Below, in pieces: positions 8,083 through 14,964 of a DNA stretch of 26,464 nucleotides; the stretch's first letter is position 1, and each line of letters begins with the position of its first letter. The translations under genes were made by a program, and so were the position numbers. Origin of the DNA: [Eubacterium] saphenum (lineage in GTDB: Bacteria; Bacillota; Clostridia; Peptostreptococcales; Anaerovoracaceae); NCBI GenBank assembly GCA_004555725.1, contig SFHC01000022.1, forward strand, positions 1-26,464. The letters are read 5' to 3'. The notes beneath the pieces are model-generated. The model did not search any database. It was not told the origin of the DNA and saw nothing but the letters and a program-made list of their open reading frames with translations.

Positions 8083-8757
8083 ATGGACACAACTGTGTTT
8101 TCTAATATCGAACTATTTGAGAGCATCCGGCCGGAAGAACTGCGTCTGCTGTTCCCCTGCCTTCAGGCCGCAGAAAAACATTATACAAAGGGCGAGCTGA
8201 TCTTCCGGGCTGGAGAAACGGTCAAGGTCCTTGGCATCGTGATTTCCGGCAGTGTCAATGTGCTGGCGAACTACTACTGGGGCGGCAGCAGCATTTTCGG
8301 TCATGTTGAAGCCGGACAGATCTTTGGTGAAACTTATGCCGCCCTGCCGCAGCAGGAACTTCTGGTGGATGTAGCTGCCGCAGAAGACTGCAGCATCCTG
8401 TTTCTCAATTTTGACAGGCTGCTGACCACCTGTCAGAAGAACTGCGTCTGGCATCATCAGATTATCCGCAATCTGATCCGTCTCTCTGCGGAGAAAAACC
8501 GCTCTCTGTCTGCGCGCATGATGCAGACTGCTCCCAAGACCATCCGCGAGCGGCTTTGTCTGTACCTTTCCGAACAGGCACAGCACCATGGAGACAGCCA
8601 TTTCACAATTCCTTACTCCCGTCAGCAGCTCGCGGATTATCTGAACGTGGATCGCAGCGCCCTGTCCAATGAGCTGAGCAAAATGCAGCGGGACGGACTG
8701 ATCCGTTTCCACAGAAATGAATTTACGCTGCTCAGAGAACTGGAGCTGGACGTATAA
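8083..8757 (+). CDS. Crp/Fnr family transcription regulator, 224 aa
   Basis: The N-terminal ~125 residues form a cyclic-nucleotide-binding-like beta barrel (ISGSVNVLANYYWGG, then GHVEAGQIFGETYA). A long dimer helix follows (about 125-150), then a C-terminal winged HTH at ~165-215, with recognition helix in SRQQLADYLNVDRSALSNEL. The four-cysteine Fe-S cluster pattern of classical FNR is not evident, so the signal is unknown. It faces the DUF438/hemerythrin/PAS gene, with a terminator between. Genes of this type often control hybrid-cluster or nitrosative-stress genes, but none is visible here. The start follows GGGGGC. The family call is firm and the regulon is inferred. Confidence 0.88.
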   Translation: MDTTVFSNIELFESIRPEELRLLFPCLQAAEKHYTKGELIFRAGETVKVLGIVISGSVNVLANYYWGGSSIFGHVEAGQIFGETYAALPQQELLVDVAAAEDCSILFLNFDRLLTTCQKNCVWHHQIIRNLIRLSAEKNRSLSARMMQTAPKTIRERLCLYLSEQAQHHGDSHFTIPYSRQQLADYLNVDRSALSNELSKMQRDGLIRFHRNEFTLLRELELDV

Positions 8758-8771
8758 CAGTGTAAAAAAAA

Positions 8772-8795
8772 GCAGACGGCCCAAAGGCCGCCCGC
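8772..8795 (-). terminator. terminator of the DUF438 gene
   Basis: Minus-strand stem of 10 bp (arms 8772-8781 and 8786-8795, two G-U pairs, 4-nt loop) followed by eight T residues. On the plus strand the two pairs become mismatches, so it serves the minus-strand gene. Confidence 0.88.
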
Positions 8796-8810
8796 ATACG
8801 TATCCATGCT

Positions 8811-10331
8811 TTACTGTGCAAAATGTTCCTTTGCAAATTCCATATCCTGCACGATTTCCACTGTACCGAGGTAGTTCTTTTCCTTATCCCGTACAGCCAT
8901 ATAGGTAACGAGCATTGTCCGTCCGTTCTTCTCCATCCAGACCGGAACGCTGTCCCTTCTTCCGGTTCTGAAATCATCGATAATGGCGCGGACCATCGGC
9001 TCAATCTTTGGCGGATGGCAGGAGAACACTTCTCTGTCAATAGCCATGCCCGGCCGCTTGAACACCTTATGTCCTTCATTGAAGAACCGGTTGATATTAT
9101 CCGCGTCCACAAAGGTGATCTCCAGCGGAATCGTATTTAAAAGAGCCGTAAGCTGTTCAACCGTCATATGGCCTCCGGGCATGACAATCTCGCCTTCATG
9201 CTTCTGCGAAGCCGCCGGCTCTTCTGCCGTTTTCGCCTCTGGCCAGTTTTCTTTTGTCACTCCGAGGCAGTCGGCATAGTCCTGAGAATCCCGGTAAATT
9301 CCATGCCATTCCTCCTCAGAAAAGTTTACCGCACAGATCGGGAAAAGAATATTATTTTCCTTATAGATCATTTCATCAGCACGCTGCAGCACGGCTCTCA
9401 GACGTTTCTCCCACTCTGCATCGCGGTTCTCAATCTTACTGAGTTCTGCCAGTTCGTCCCGGATTTCATCATCCACGGTCCACATCACATCCGACGGTCC
9501 GGAAATTTCATATCTTACTTTCAGAAGCGGGTACAGCAGGTCGCCTTTCTTTGCGTAATGAACAGAAAGTTCACGAATGCGTGTGAACAGATCTCCCAGC
9601 TCACGGTGTGCATCCAGACGTTCCTGTGCTTCACTGATCCATCCGTCAAGGACTTCATTTTCCTGCGTCAGTGTGTGCAGCGGATGACCCGGCATAGCTG
9701 CCAGTTCTGCCGCCTTCTTATCCTTATTCTTGTAGTCTTTCTGAGCCGCAAGTTCCCGTGCCCTCTTCACGGAAGCCATGACTTCATTTTCCGCATTCGC
9801 GATCTGCTCTTCTCTTGTAGCGCCATGGAACAATGCCGAGTGAATATCACAGAGCTTCTGCACTTCTTCAAGAGGTGTACCTTCTTTCATCATCTCCTGC
9901 TCAGCTTTCATGATCTCGGAAGCTTCTACATCCTGGAATTCCTCCGCAAAATCTGCCCGGACGCTTTCCAGTGATTCTCCTGCTGAAAGCCGGCGCAGAT
10001 ACGTCTTGAGCTGCTCCGTGCGGGACTCCGGTGTTTCCGCCCCCGCGTCCTCAGCTGCAGATCCGGACTGTGCAGACTGCTCAGACTGCGCCTGAGCAGG
10101 AACTTCTCCCGAAAGGGTAAATCCGTGCGCCATCAGTGTCATCACTACTTTTTCCATAGGAATACTTTTCATTTTCGCTCCGCGCGGAATGGTCATCAGC
10201 TTTCCGACTGAATGCAGCACTGCAGGCTTCTTAATTTCCGTAAAGCCCAGTTCCGCCATAATATCCTGAAGTTCCGGATATTCCTTAACCAGCTCATAAA
10301 CAGTACGGTTCATATCTATAGTTTTACTCAT
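8811..10331 (-). CDS. DUF1858-DUF438-hemerythrin-PAS sensor-like protein, 506 aa
   Basis: From the chosen start: residues ~1-60 are a DUF1858-like domain (ending in the MTLMAHGFTLSGE region). About 65-95 is a Gln/Ser/Glu-rich linker. About 95-165 is DUF438. A hemerythrin-like helical region follows (about 200-345, with the H...H motif at GHPLHTLTQE and later His/Glu). A PAS-like domain of the DUF438 kind ends the protein (about 385-500). Such proteins are thought to bind metal or haem and to sense or handle O2 or NO; no output domain is present. AAGGAGG lies 8 bases before the ATG at 10331, while the ATG at 10337 is too close and the one at 10373 has no such site. Convergent with the Crp/Fnr gene. 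Confidence 0.85.
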   Translation of the reverse strand: MSKTIDMNRTVYELVKEYPELQDIMAELGFTEIKKPAVLHSVGKLMTIPRGAKMKSIPMEKVVMTLMAHGFTLSGEVPAQAQSEQSAQSGSAAEDAGAETPESRTEQLKTYLRRLSAGESLESVRADFAEEFQDVEASEIMKAEQEMMKEGTPLEEVQKLCDIHSALFHGATREEQIANAENEVMASVKRARELAAQKDYKNKDKKAAELAAMPGHPLHTLTQENEVLDGWISEAQERLDAHRELGDLFTRIRELSVHYAKKGDLLYPLLKVRYEISGPSDVMWTVDDEIRDELAELSKIENRDAEWEKRLRAVLQRADEMIYKENNILFPICAVNFSEEEWHGIYRDSQDYADCLGVTKENWPEAKTAEEPAASQKHEGEIVMPGGHMTVEQLTALLNTIPLEITFVDADNINRFFNEGHKVFKRPGMAIDREVFSCHPPKIEPMVRAIIDDFRTGRRDSVPVWMEKNGRTMLVTYMAVRDKEKNYLGTVEIVQDMEFAKEHFAQ

Positions 10332-10390
10332 TGTCATGTCCTCCTTGTTCGTTTCTGTCTTTACTATAGACATATCTCGCCCAATTATCC

Positions 10391-10404
10391 GTTGTTACAA
10401 CAAC
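10391..10404. promoter_or_regulatory. palindrome GTTGTT-AC-AACAAC upstream of the DUF438 gene
   Basis: A perfect 6-bp inverted repeat about 60 bp upstream of the gene start, next to a GATAAT-like minus-strand box. Its core TTGTTACAACAA matches 10 of 12 bases of the site in front of the Crp/Fnr gene, so that regulator is the likely binder. Confidence 0.5.
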
Positions 10405-10412
10405 ATTCAAAC

Positions 10413-10470
10413 AAAAAAAGCGCTGCCGCTGCATGAAACATGATTCTTGTGCTTCATACAACAACTGCGC
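10413..10470 (-). terminator. terminator of the sirtuin/macrodomain operon
   Basis: On the minus strand an outer GCGC/GCGC pair (10467-10470 with 10420-10423) encloses an imperfect ATGAA/TTCAT stem. Seven T residues follow (10413-10419). It lies about 37 bp past the macrodomain stop. Confidence 0.65.
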
Positions 10471-10506
10471 ATTGCCACAGAACTCTGAACCACGTTCTTC
10501 TCCGGT

Positions 10507-11301
10507 TCAGACATTCAATATCGAATTATAGATTGCTTTATCCGAATCCTTAAACACATTAAATATGACTTTCCATACGCTTCTGTCCTTATGCTCATCC
10601 AGCCATTCTTTTACGGTCTTCACTGCAATTTCTGCCGCCTTATCCTGAGGAAAACTGAACACCCCTGTGGAAATGCAGCAGAACACGACATTATTCAGGC
10701 TGCGGGAAGCAGCCAGATCCAGACAAGATGTATAGCAGGAGGAGAGAAGCTCCCGGTCGTGCCGAGTGACCGTCCCGCGGACAATCGGACCGACAGTGTG
10801 CAGTACATATCTTGCCGGGAGATTAAATCCTGGTGTGCTCTTGGCTCTTCCGGCCGGCTCCTCACGTCCCTGCCTGCGCATAATTTCAAAGCAGGCTTCC
10901 CTCAGCTCCACACCGGCCATCGTGTGAATCATGTTGTCGATACAGGAATGGAGCGGACGGAAACATCCCAGAAGCTGACTGTTGCAGGCGTTGACGATCG
11001 CATCCGCGCGGAGTGTCGTAATATCGCCCTGCCAGACTGCCAGACGGGAATCCGCGTCTGAAGAAGGAATGTCCTCAACGTCCGTCACACCCTTTTCTTC
11101 CGTTACCGACTGAAGCAGATCCGCCTCTGCCGCAAGAAAACGTTCTGAAGGCTGATGCTCTCCCGGCGTCCGTACATTACAGAGTGCGCGGAACAGAGAA
11201 AATGCCTGCTCTTCATCCTCCGGAACCGCGTAAGAAGCGTATTCCGGCATTTCTTTCTGCAGTTCCCTGATCAAAAAGGCCAGTTCTTCTTTTCTGTTCA
11301 T
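10507..11301 (-). CDS. zinc-dependent macrodomain protein-ADP-ribose hydrolase, 264 aa
   Basis: The N-terminal ~80 residues are a helical extension typical of sirtuin-linked macrodomains (MNRKEELAFLIRELQKEMPE). The macro fold starts near residue 86 with GDIT (92-95) and the ADP-ribose loop AIVNACN (101-107). The catalytic loop GCFRPLHSCIDNMIHTMAG (112-130) keeps the C113/H118/C120 trio expected to hold the catalytic zinc. The second phosphate loop is CISTGVFSFP. Zn-macrodomains remove ADP-ribose from proteins and reverse the neighbouring SirTM sirtuin. The start follows GGAG after the sirtuin stop, 2 bp downstream, so the two are coupled. A longer frame reaching into the sirtuin gene is rejected. 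Confidence 0.92.
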   Translation of the reverse strand: MNRKEELAFLIRELQKEMPEYASYAVPEDEEQAFSLFRALCNVRTPGEHQPSERFLAAEADLLQSVTEEKGVTDVEDIPSSDADSRLAVWQGDITTLRADAIVNACNSQLLGCFRPLHSCIDNMIHTMAGVELREACFEIMRRQGREEPAGRAKSTPGFNLPARYVLHTVGPIVRGTVTRHDRELLSSCYTSCLDLAASRSLNNVVFCCISTGVFSFPQDKAAEIAVKTVKEWLDEHKDRSVWKVIFNVFKDSDKAIYNSILNV

Positions 11302-11303
11302 TA

Positions 11304-12242
11304 TTATGTCTCCTTCAGCTGTCGCAGAACCGCTGCAATATCTGCGTCTAGACAGATCGAACGATCCGCGATTTCCTCTGCGCACACGGCCTCACCCAGA
11401 TTTACAGACGCGTACACCGACTTCGGGTTCTGCTCCGTGTATTTCCAGAACGGGAACTTGATAATGACCGGCGTATTCATGCCGACGCCCAGCTCCAGCC
11501 AGAGAATCCTCAGATTCCTGTGTCTTCTCAGGAAGTCCTCATACCGCTGCGCGGCGATATGCCATCCCTTATCCTCCACAAACGTATTATCGCACCGCAG
11601 GTTCATCATCATTTTCCCGCCGTCATCCGGGCATACCGGGATCAGGTCCTCCGGAATCTCCATGCGCAGATCACCCTTTGCCGGCGGCTGAAACACTCCT
11701 GCGTCATCGCGCCGAAATCCCTGCGCTTCCATCATCTGCACGACAATCTCTTCATTATCGTAGGTTTTCCGGATGTCCGGGTTAACGCTCTGGAACAGGC
11801 CATAATCCCCCTGCGTATAGAACAGGCGGCGGCGGTCAATCCCCGCGCGCTGAAACTGGTGATCCACATTGGTCGTCAGCACAAAATAGTCTTTATCCTG
11901 AAGAAGTTCCAGCAAGTTCGGGTAAACATCCGATGGTGCATCGAGATATCGATTGATATATATACACCGGCTCCACCACGCCCACTGCTGCGTTTCTGAC
12001 GGAAACGGGAAGAAGCCCCCGGAATACATATCGCGGATCTCATACCGCTCCGCAAAATCATAGAAATACTTCCGGAACCGCTCTCCGGAATAGTTCATGC
12101 CCGCAGCTGTGGACAGCCCCGCCCCGGCGCCGACAACAACCGCGTCCGCCGTCTTCAGAACATCGCGCAAAGCATGAATTCTCTGCTCATTTGACTTAAA
12201 CCGATCTTTAGAAAGATGAAATCCCAATCCATTATATAACAT
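11304..12242 (-). CDS. class M sirtuin (SirTM-type), probable protein ADP-ribosyltransferase, 312 aa
   Basis: Sir2-type NAD+ loop GAGAGLSTAAGM at residues 38-49; TTNVDHQFQRAG at 123-134. TQGDYG at 143-148 puts Gln where deacetylases have the catalytic His, as in SirTM. NLRCDNTF and WLELGVGMNTPVIIKFPF follow. SirTM enzymes transfer ADP-ribose to a lipoyl-carrier protein (GcvH-L) in staphylococci and streptococci, and the adjacent macrodomain removes it. Here the zinc insertion reads SVNPDI (152-157) and CPDD (204-207), so the usual two cysteine pairs are not present. AGGAGG is 6 bases before the ATG at 12242; an ATG at 12263 also has GGGGAG. Both lie downstream of the operator-bearing promoter. 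Confidence 0.88.
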   Translation of the reverse strand: MLYNGLGFHLSKDRFKSNEQRIHALRDVLKTADAVVVGAGAGLSTAAGMNYSGERFRKYFYDFAERYEIRDMYSGGFFPFPSETQQWAWWSRCIYINRYLDAPSDVYPNLLELLQDKDYFVLTTNVDHQFQRAGIDRRRLFYTQGDYGLFQSVNPDIRKTYDNEEIVVQMMEAQGFRRDDAGVFQPPAKGDLRMEIPEDLIPVCPDDGGKMMMNLRCDNTFVEDKGWHIAAQRYEDFLRRHRNLRILWLELGVGMNTPVIIKFPFWKYTEQNPKSVYASVNLGEAVCAEEIADRSICLDADIAAVLRQLKET

Positions 12243-12282
12243 TGCTGCACCTCCTCGCTGCATTACACTTTCTCCCCTTCTT

Positions 12283-12334
12283 TAATGTAATATATACCAT
12301 TTCATTTAATGTTGTCAACATTTATATTACATTA
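12283..12334 (-). promoter_or_regulatory. sirtuin operon promoter with two inverted operator 12-mers
   Basis: On the minus strand: TTGACA at 12313-12318, an 18-bp spacer, TATATT at 12289-12294. The 12-mer TAATGTAATATA occurs on the plus strand at 12283-12294 (over the -10 box) and inverted at 12323-12334 (just upstream of -35). A third copy is in front of the rrf2 gene. The arrangement suggests the neighbouring Rrf2 protein represses both units. Confidence 0.72.
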
Positions 12335-12370
12335 GCTTCGACAAAAAGTACCTGCGCAAGGAGCCGATTG

Positions 12371-12814
12371 CTAAACCGCCTGTTCCCGGATAGCTTCAAG
12401 CGTTGAATCATACACGTCTTCAACAGTATACTTGCTTAGTTCCTGTTCAAAAGCCTGCTGGATCGATTCCAGTTTATCATCCAGCGCACGGTGGATATTT
12501 CTTCCGACCGGGCATGCCGGATTCGGGTTCTCATGGAACCGAAACAGGTTTTCTCCGCTGCTCGTCTCAACGGCATTGTAAATATCCAGAAACGTAATCT
12601 TATCCAGCGGCCGCGAAACAGCAGTGCCCCCTGTTCCGCGCTTTACTTCCAGCAGACCGGCCTTTTTCAGCTGGCTCATAATATTCCGGATGATGACCGG
12701 ATTATTCCCTATGCTGGAGGCCAGAAAATCACTGGTCACCTTATAGTCCTCAGAAAAATACTGCACCGCTGTGAGAATATGAACGGCAATCGTAAATTTG
12801 GTTGATATTTGCAT
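12371..12814 (-). CDS. Rrf2 family transcription regulator, 147 aa
   Basis: Winged HTH at about residues 1-85: MQISTKFTIAVHILTAVQYF, then the recognition helix region (TSDFLASSIGNNPVIIRNIMSQL) and a wing (VKRGTGGTAVSRP). Rrf2 proteins sense Fe-S status, NO, cysteine or redox. The three-cysteine cluster of IscR/NsrR is absent: only one Cys is seen in that region (NPACPVGRN), as in the YwnA-like branch, so a cluster-free mode is likely. The gene is oriented with the sirtuin operon and has its own operator-bearing promoter; the shared 12-mers imply autoregulation and control of the sirtuin/macrodomain operon. ATG follows AAAGGA by 6 bases. Confidence 0.88.
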   Translation of the reverse strand: MQISTKFTIAVHILTAVQYFSEDYKVTSDFLASSIGNNPVIIRNIMSQLKKAGLLEVKRGTGGTAVSRPLDKITFLDIYNAVETSSGENLFRFHENPNPACPVGRNIHRALDDKLESIQQAFEQELSKYTVEDVYDSTLEAIREQAV

Positions 12815-12833
12815 ATAGTATCCTTTCTATTTC

Positions 12834-12873
12834 TGCGCCGACGGCTGAAACATGCATCACTGCGGTCGGCGCA
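12834..12873 (-). promoter_or_regulatory. GC-rich hairpin in the rrf2 leader
   Basis: A perfect 9-bp inverted repeat (TGCGCCGAC, 12834-12842, with GTCGGCGCA, 12865-12873) with a 22-nt loop. It fills the leader between the operator/-10 region and the ribosome site. No U-run follows, so it is not a simple terminator; it could stabilise the message or act in attenuation. Confidence 0.55.
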
Positions 12874-12883
12874 CCGTTTTCCT

Positions 12884-12919
12884 TAATGTAATATATCACA
12901 TTTCATCTTATAGACGCAA
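12884..12919 (-). promoter_or_regulatory. rrf2 promoter with operator 12-mer
   Basis: TAATGTAATATA (12884-12895) overlaps the -10 box TATATT (12890-12895 on the minus strand). A TTGCGT -35 lies 18 bp upstream (12914-12919). The spacing matches the sirtuin promoter, and the context TTAATGTAATATAT-NN-CATTTCAT is shared with it. Confidence 0.7.
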
Positions 12920-12953
12920 GATCGATCATCGGAAGCTGCAGACAGCGATTTCT

Positions 12954-13649
12954 CTAATTCCCGGACTGCGGAAGGAACGGCTGCAGGGCGTCTGCCAATG
13001 CATGGAGATTTCGGGTCTGAATGAGGACTTTTCCGCTGCCTTCAAACCGGTTGACCAGGCCTTCTCCGGTCGTAAAACCGAATGTTCCTGACGCAATGGC
13101 AATTTCATAATTCAGTGAAGCATCCCAGGCCACGACATGTTCATTGTCAATGGTAACGGGCGCATCCGGCGTGACTGTAAGCTCTGCGAGATCGCCGAAC
13201 GCATTGACCAGAAGGTCTCCCTGTCCCTGTGTTTCCATGACAAACAGGCCGCCCGTACCGCCGAAAAAAGCCTTCCCGACATTCTGAGACTTCATCACAT
13301 AGCTGACAGAAGAATCGCTGGCAAGAAAAGCGCCGGTATTCAGGCGATACTGATTTACGCCGACACTGAGCTTGCGGATCGTTCCCGGAATTGCCGGAGC
13401 AATGCCGATCACACCGTTATCCGCAGTTCCGACCGCTTCTGTGATAAACATACTTTCACCGCTGGTCAGGCTCCTTCCGATTGCGCCGAGCAGGCCTCCC
13501 AGACCTTTATTCTGGGAATTCATTTTTCCCTGCAAGGCAACATTCTGCATATATGCCATAGCTCCGCGTTCAATTTTTACAGACTCGCCGCTGCTGAGTG
13601 AAATCTTTACCAGCGGGCAGTCGCTTACTCCGATTCGTTCACTTCTCAT
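12954..13649 (-). CDS. AIM24/TIGR00266 family protein, 231 aa
   Basis: A beta-rich protein of the AIM24 (mitochondrial biogenesis AIM24-like, TIGR00266) family, which bacteria carry as a single 220-270 aa domain. Family features: a near N-terminal GESVKIERGAMAYM and a Gly-rich region (residues ~48-60). Also GVIGIAPAIPGTIRKL, LNTGAFLASDSSVSY and GTGGLFVMETQGQGDL. The start is supported by GGAGG six bases upstream. The function is not established; membrane or stress roles have been suggested for relatives. It sits alone between the Rrf2 promoter and the nitroreductase, with no obvious coupling to either. Confidence 0.87.
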   Translation of the reverse strand: MRSERIGVSDCPLVKISLSSGESVKIERGAMAYMQNVALQGKMNSQNKGLGGLLGAIGRSLTSGESMFITEAVGTADNGVIGIAPAIPGTIRKLSVGVNQYRLNTGAFLASDSSVSYVMKSQNVGKAFFGGTGGLFVMETQGQGDLLVNAFGDLAELTVTPDAPVTIDNEHVVAWDASLNYEIAIASGTFGFTTGEGLVNRFEGSGKVLIQTRNLHALADALQPFLPQSGN

Positions 13650-13858
13650 ATGGTGCCTCCATTTCCGGCATTTCTGCCTTGTTCATTTCTTTTTGTCCTG
13701 TGGATAATCATCTGATTCTATTCTAAATGGTTTTCTGACTGATGTATACATTTAAAACAGATTCATGAACGCCACCCCCTTTCGCTTATCCGGATGATTC
13801 TCCTAAAACTTCATGTGATTGTCAACTCTAAATCATAGCAAAATTCCGGAAAACATTA

Positions 13859-13864
13859 TATAAT
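13859..13864 (+). promoter_or_regulatory. possible -10 box of the nitroreductase gene
   Basis: TATAAT, 55 bp upstream of the start; the matching -35 is not clear, though TTGTCA lies further upstream at about 13819. Confidence 0.35.
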
Positions 13865-13919
13865 AGAAGCAATCGCAAGAACATTAACGCATAATAATAC
13901 AAAAAGGAGTGTTCAACAT

Positions 13920-14801
13920 ATGGAAAACCTCAGATATTACGATCTCATCCTGGAACGTGAATCCTGCAGAGCCTTCACGGAAGAAGATGTCGAACAAGCG
14001 GATATTCAGCACATCAAGGACAGCATCTCGCTCTGCGATGCTCTGGATGACAGCATTGAAACCGAACTTCACATCATCGACAGCGCAGCTGCGGAAAAAC
14101 TCGGGACTGCTGTCGGATATAACGGATTTATGATCCGCGCGCCAAAATACGCACTTCTGTTCACGGAAGAAAAGGATCACGCACTGGAAAACGCTGCCTT
14201 CATTATGCAGGCGCTGACACTGAAGATGACGTCTCTGGGACTTGCCGCATGCTGGCTGACCATCAATGACGCAGAAAAGGCTGAAGCGCAGCTCGATATC
14301 GATACCGACAAGACGCTCGCTGTAGTCGTCGGATTCGGCTACCGAAACAAGGAGAAAAAGAGCACACGCCTCGACATCAAGAGTCCTTCCGACGTCAAGG
14401 TTAACAAGAATTCCAAGCGCACCGCGCCTAAGATTGCTCTGGGTGAATTTGTCTTTGAAAACCGTTTTGGAGAAGAAGCACCTCTGGATCTGCTCTCACG
14501 CCAGTATCCGCAGCTGAACGACGCGCTGATCTGCATGAGTGTCGCGCAGTCCTTCTTCAACCGCCAGCCGTACCGTGTTATTCTCACCAAAAACTCCGTC
14601 TGCCTGATCGGACTGGATGATGAGATGACTGGAGAAGCTGACCGCCATCTGAACTACGGCATTGAAATGTTCAACTTCTACGCCGTGAACGAACGCACCC
14701 GCGGCGACGGCGACAGCCTGAAGAAATGGACGTTTGACGCGCCGGAAGAAGATCTTGGCCTTCCGCAGAACGCGCATTTCGTCGCGCAGTGCAGGTTATA
14801 A
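13920..14801 (+). CDS. nitroreductase family flavoprotein, 293 aa
   Basis: The N-terminal nitroreductase-like half starts YYDLILERESCRAFTEEDVE (about residues 6-25, the FMN-phosphate Arg/Ser region) and includes NAAFIMQALTLKMTSLGLAACWL (about 91-113). VVVGFGYRNKEKK (about 140-152) precedes a second, diverged half ending NFYAVNERTRGDGDSLKKWTF. The bipartite layout fits the putative TM nitroreductase family. Such enzymes use FMN and NAD(P)H to reduce nitro-compounds or quinones; the natural substrate is unknown. The start follows AAAGGAG, and the gene stands alone. Confidence 0.83.
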   Translation: MENLRYYDLILERESCRAFTEEDVEQADIQHIKDSISLCDALDDSIETELHIIDSAAAEKLGTAVGYNGFMIRAPKYALLFTEEKDHALENAAFIMQALTLKMTSLGLAACWLTINDAEKAEAQLDIDTDKTLAVVVGFGYRNKEKKSTRLDIKSPSDVKVNKNSKRTAPKIALGEFVFENRFGEEAPLDLLSRQYPQLNDALICMSVAQSFFNRQPYRVILTKNSVCLIGLDDEMTGEADRHLNYGIEMFNFYAVNERTRGDGDSLKKWTFDAPEEDLGLPQNAHFVAQCRL

Positions 14802-14813
14802 CAGAATGATGAA

Positions 14814-14839
14814 ATGCGGCTGAAGACAATACGCCGCAT
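14814..14839 (+). repeat. hairpin ATGCGGC/GCCGCAT after the nitroreductase gene
   Basis: Arms 14814-14820 and 14833-14839, 12-nt loop, 13 bp past the stop. A third ATGCGGC copy near 14860 could pair instead. No U-run follows. Confidence 0.4.
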
Positions 14840-14894
14840 CTCTGCACCGACATCCTTTCATGCGGCAATATCTGCTGTATGACAATCTACCTAT

Positions 14895-14944
14895 AAAGAG
14901 ACCGCTGCACCGAGCATAATCTGCTCAGAGCATCCGGTCTCTTT
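14895..14944. terminator. bidirectional terminator between nitroreductase and ABC permease
   Basis: Arms AAAGAGACCG (14895-14904) and CGGTCTCTTT (14935-14944) are a perfect 10-bp inverted repeat. The loop holds a second hairpin GAGCA/TGCTC. It has T-rich flanks and sits between convergent genes. Confidence 0.7.
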
Positions 14945-14964
14945 GATTCTCTGCACCGTCTTCT

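Noticed and set aside
9168..9974. Plus-strand frame of 268 codons opposite the DUF438/hemerythrin gene
   Set aside because: Phe/His/Cys-rich nonsense typical of an antisense frame; the minus-strand gene has recognisable domains and a ribosome site.
10507..12814. Lipoyl-carrier (GcvH-L) or lipoate ligase genes around the sirtuin
   Set aside because: Looked for on both strands; every neighbouring gene has another clear identity.
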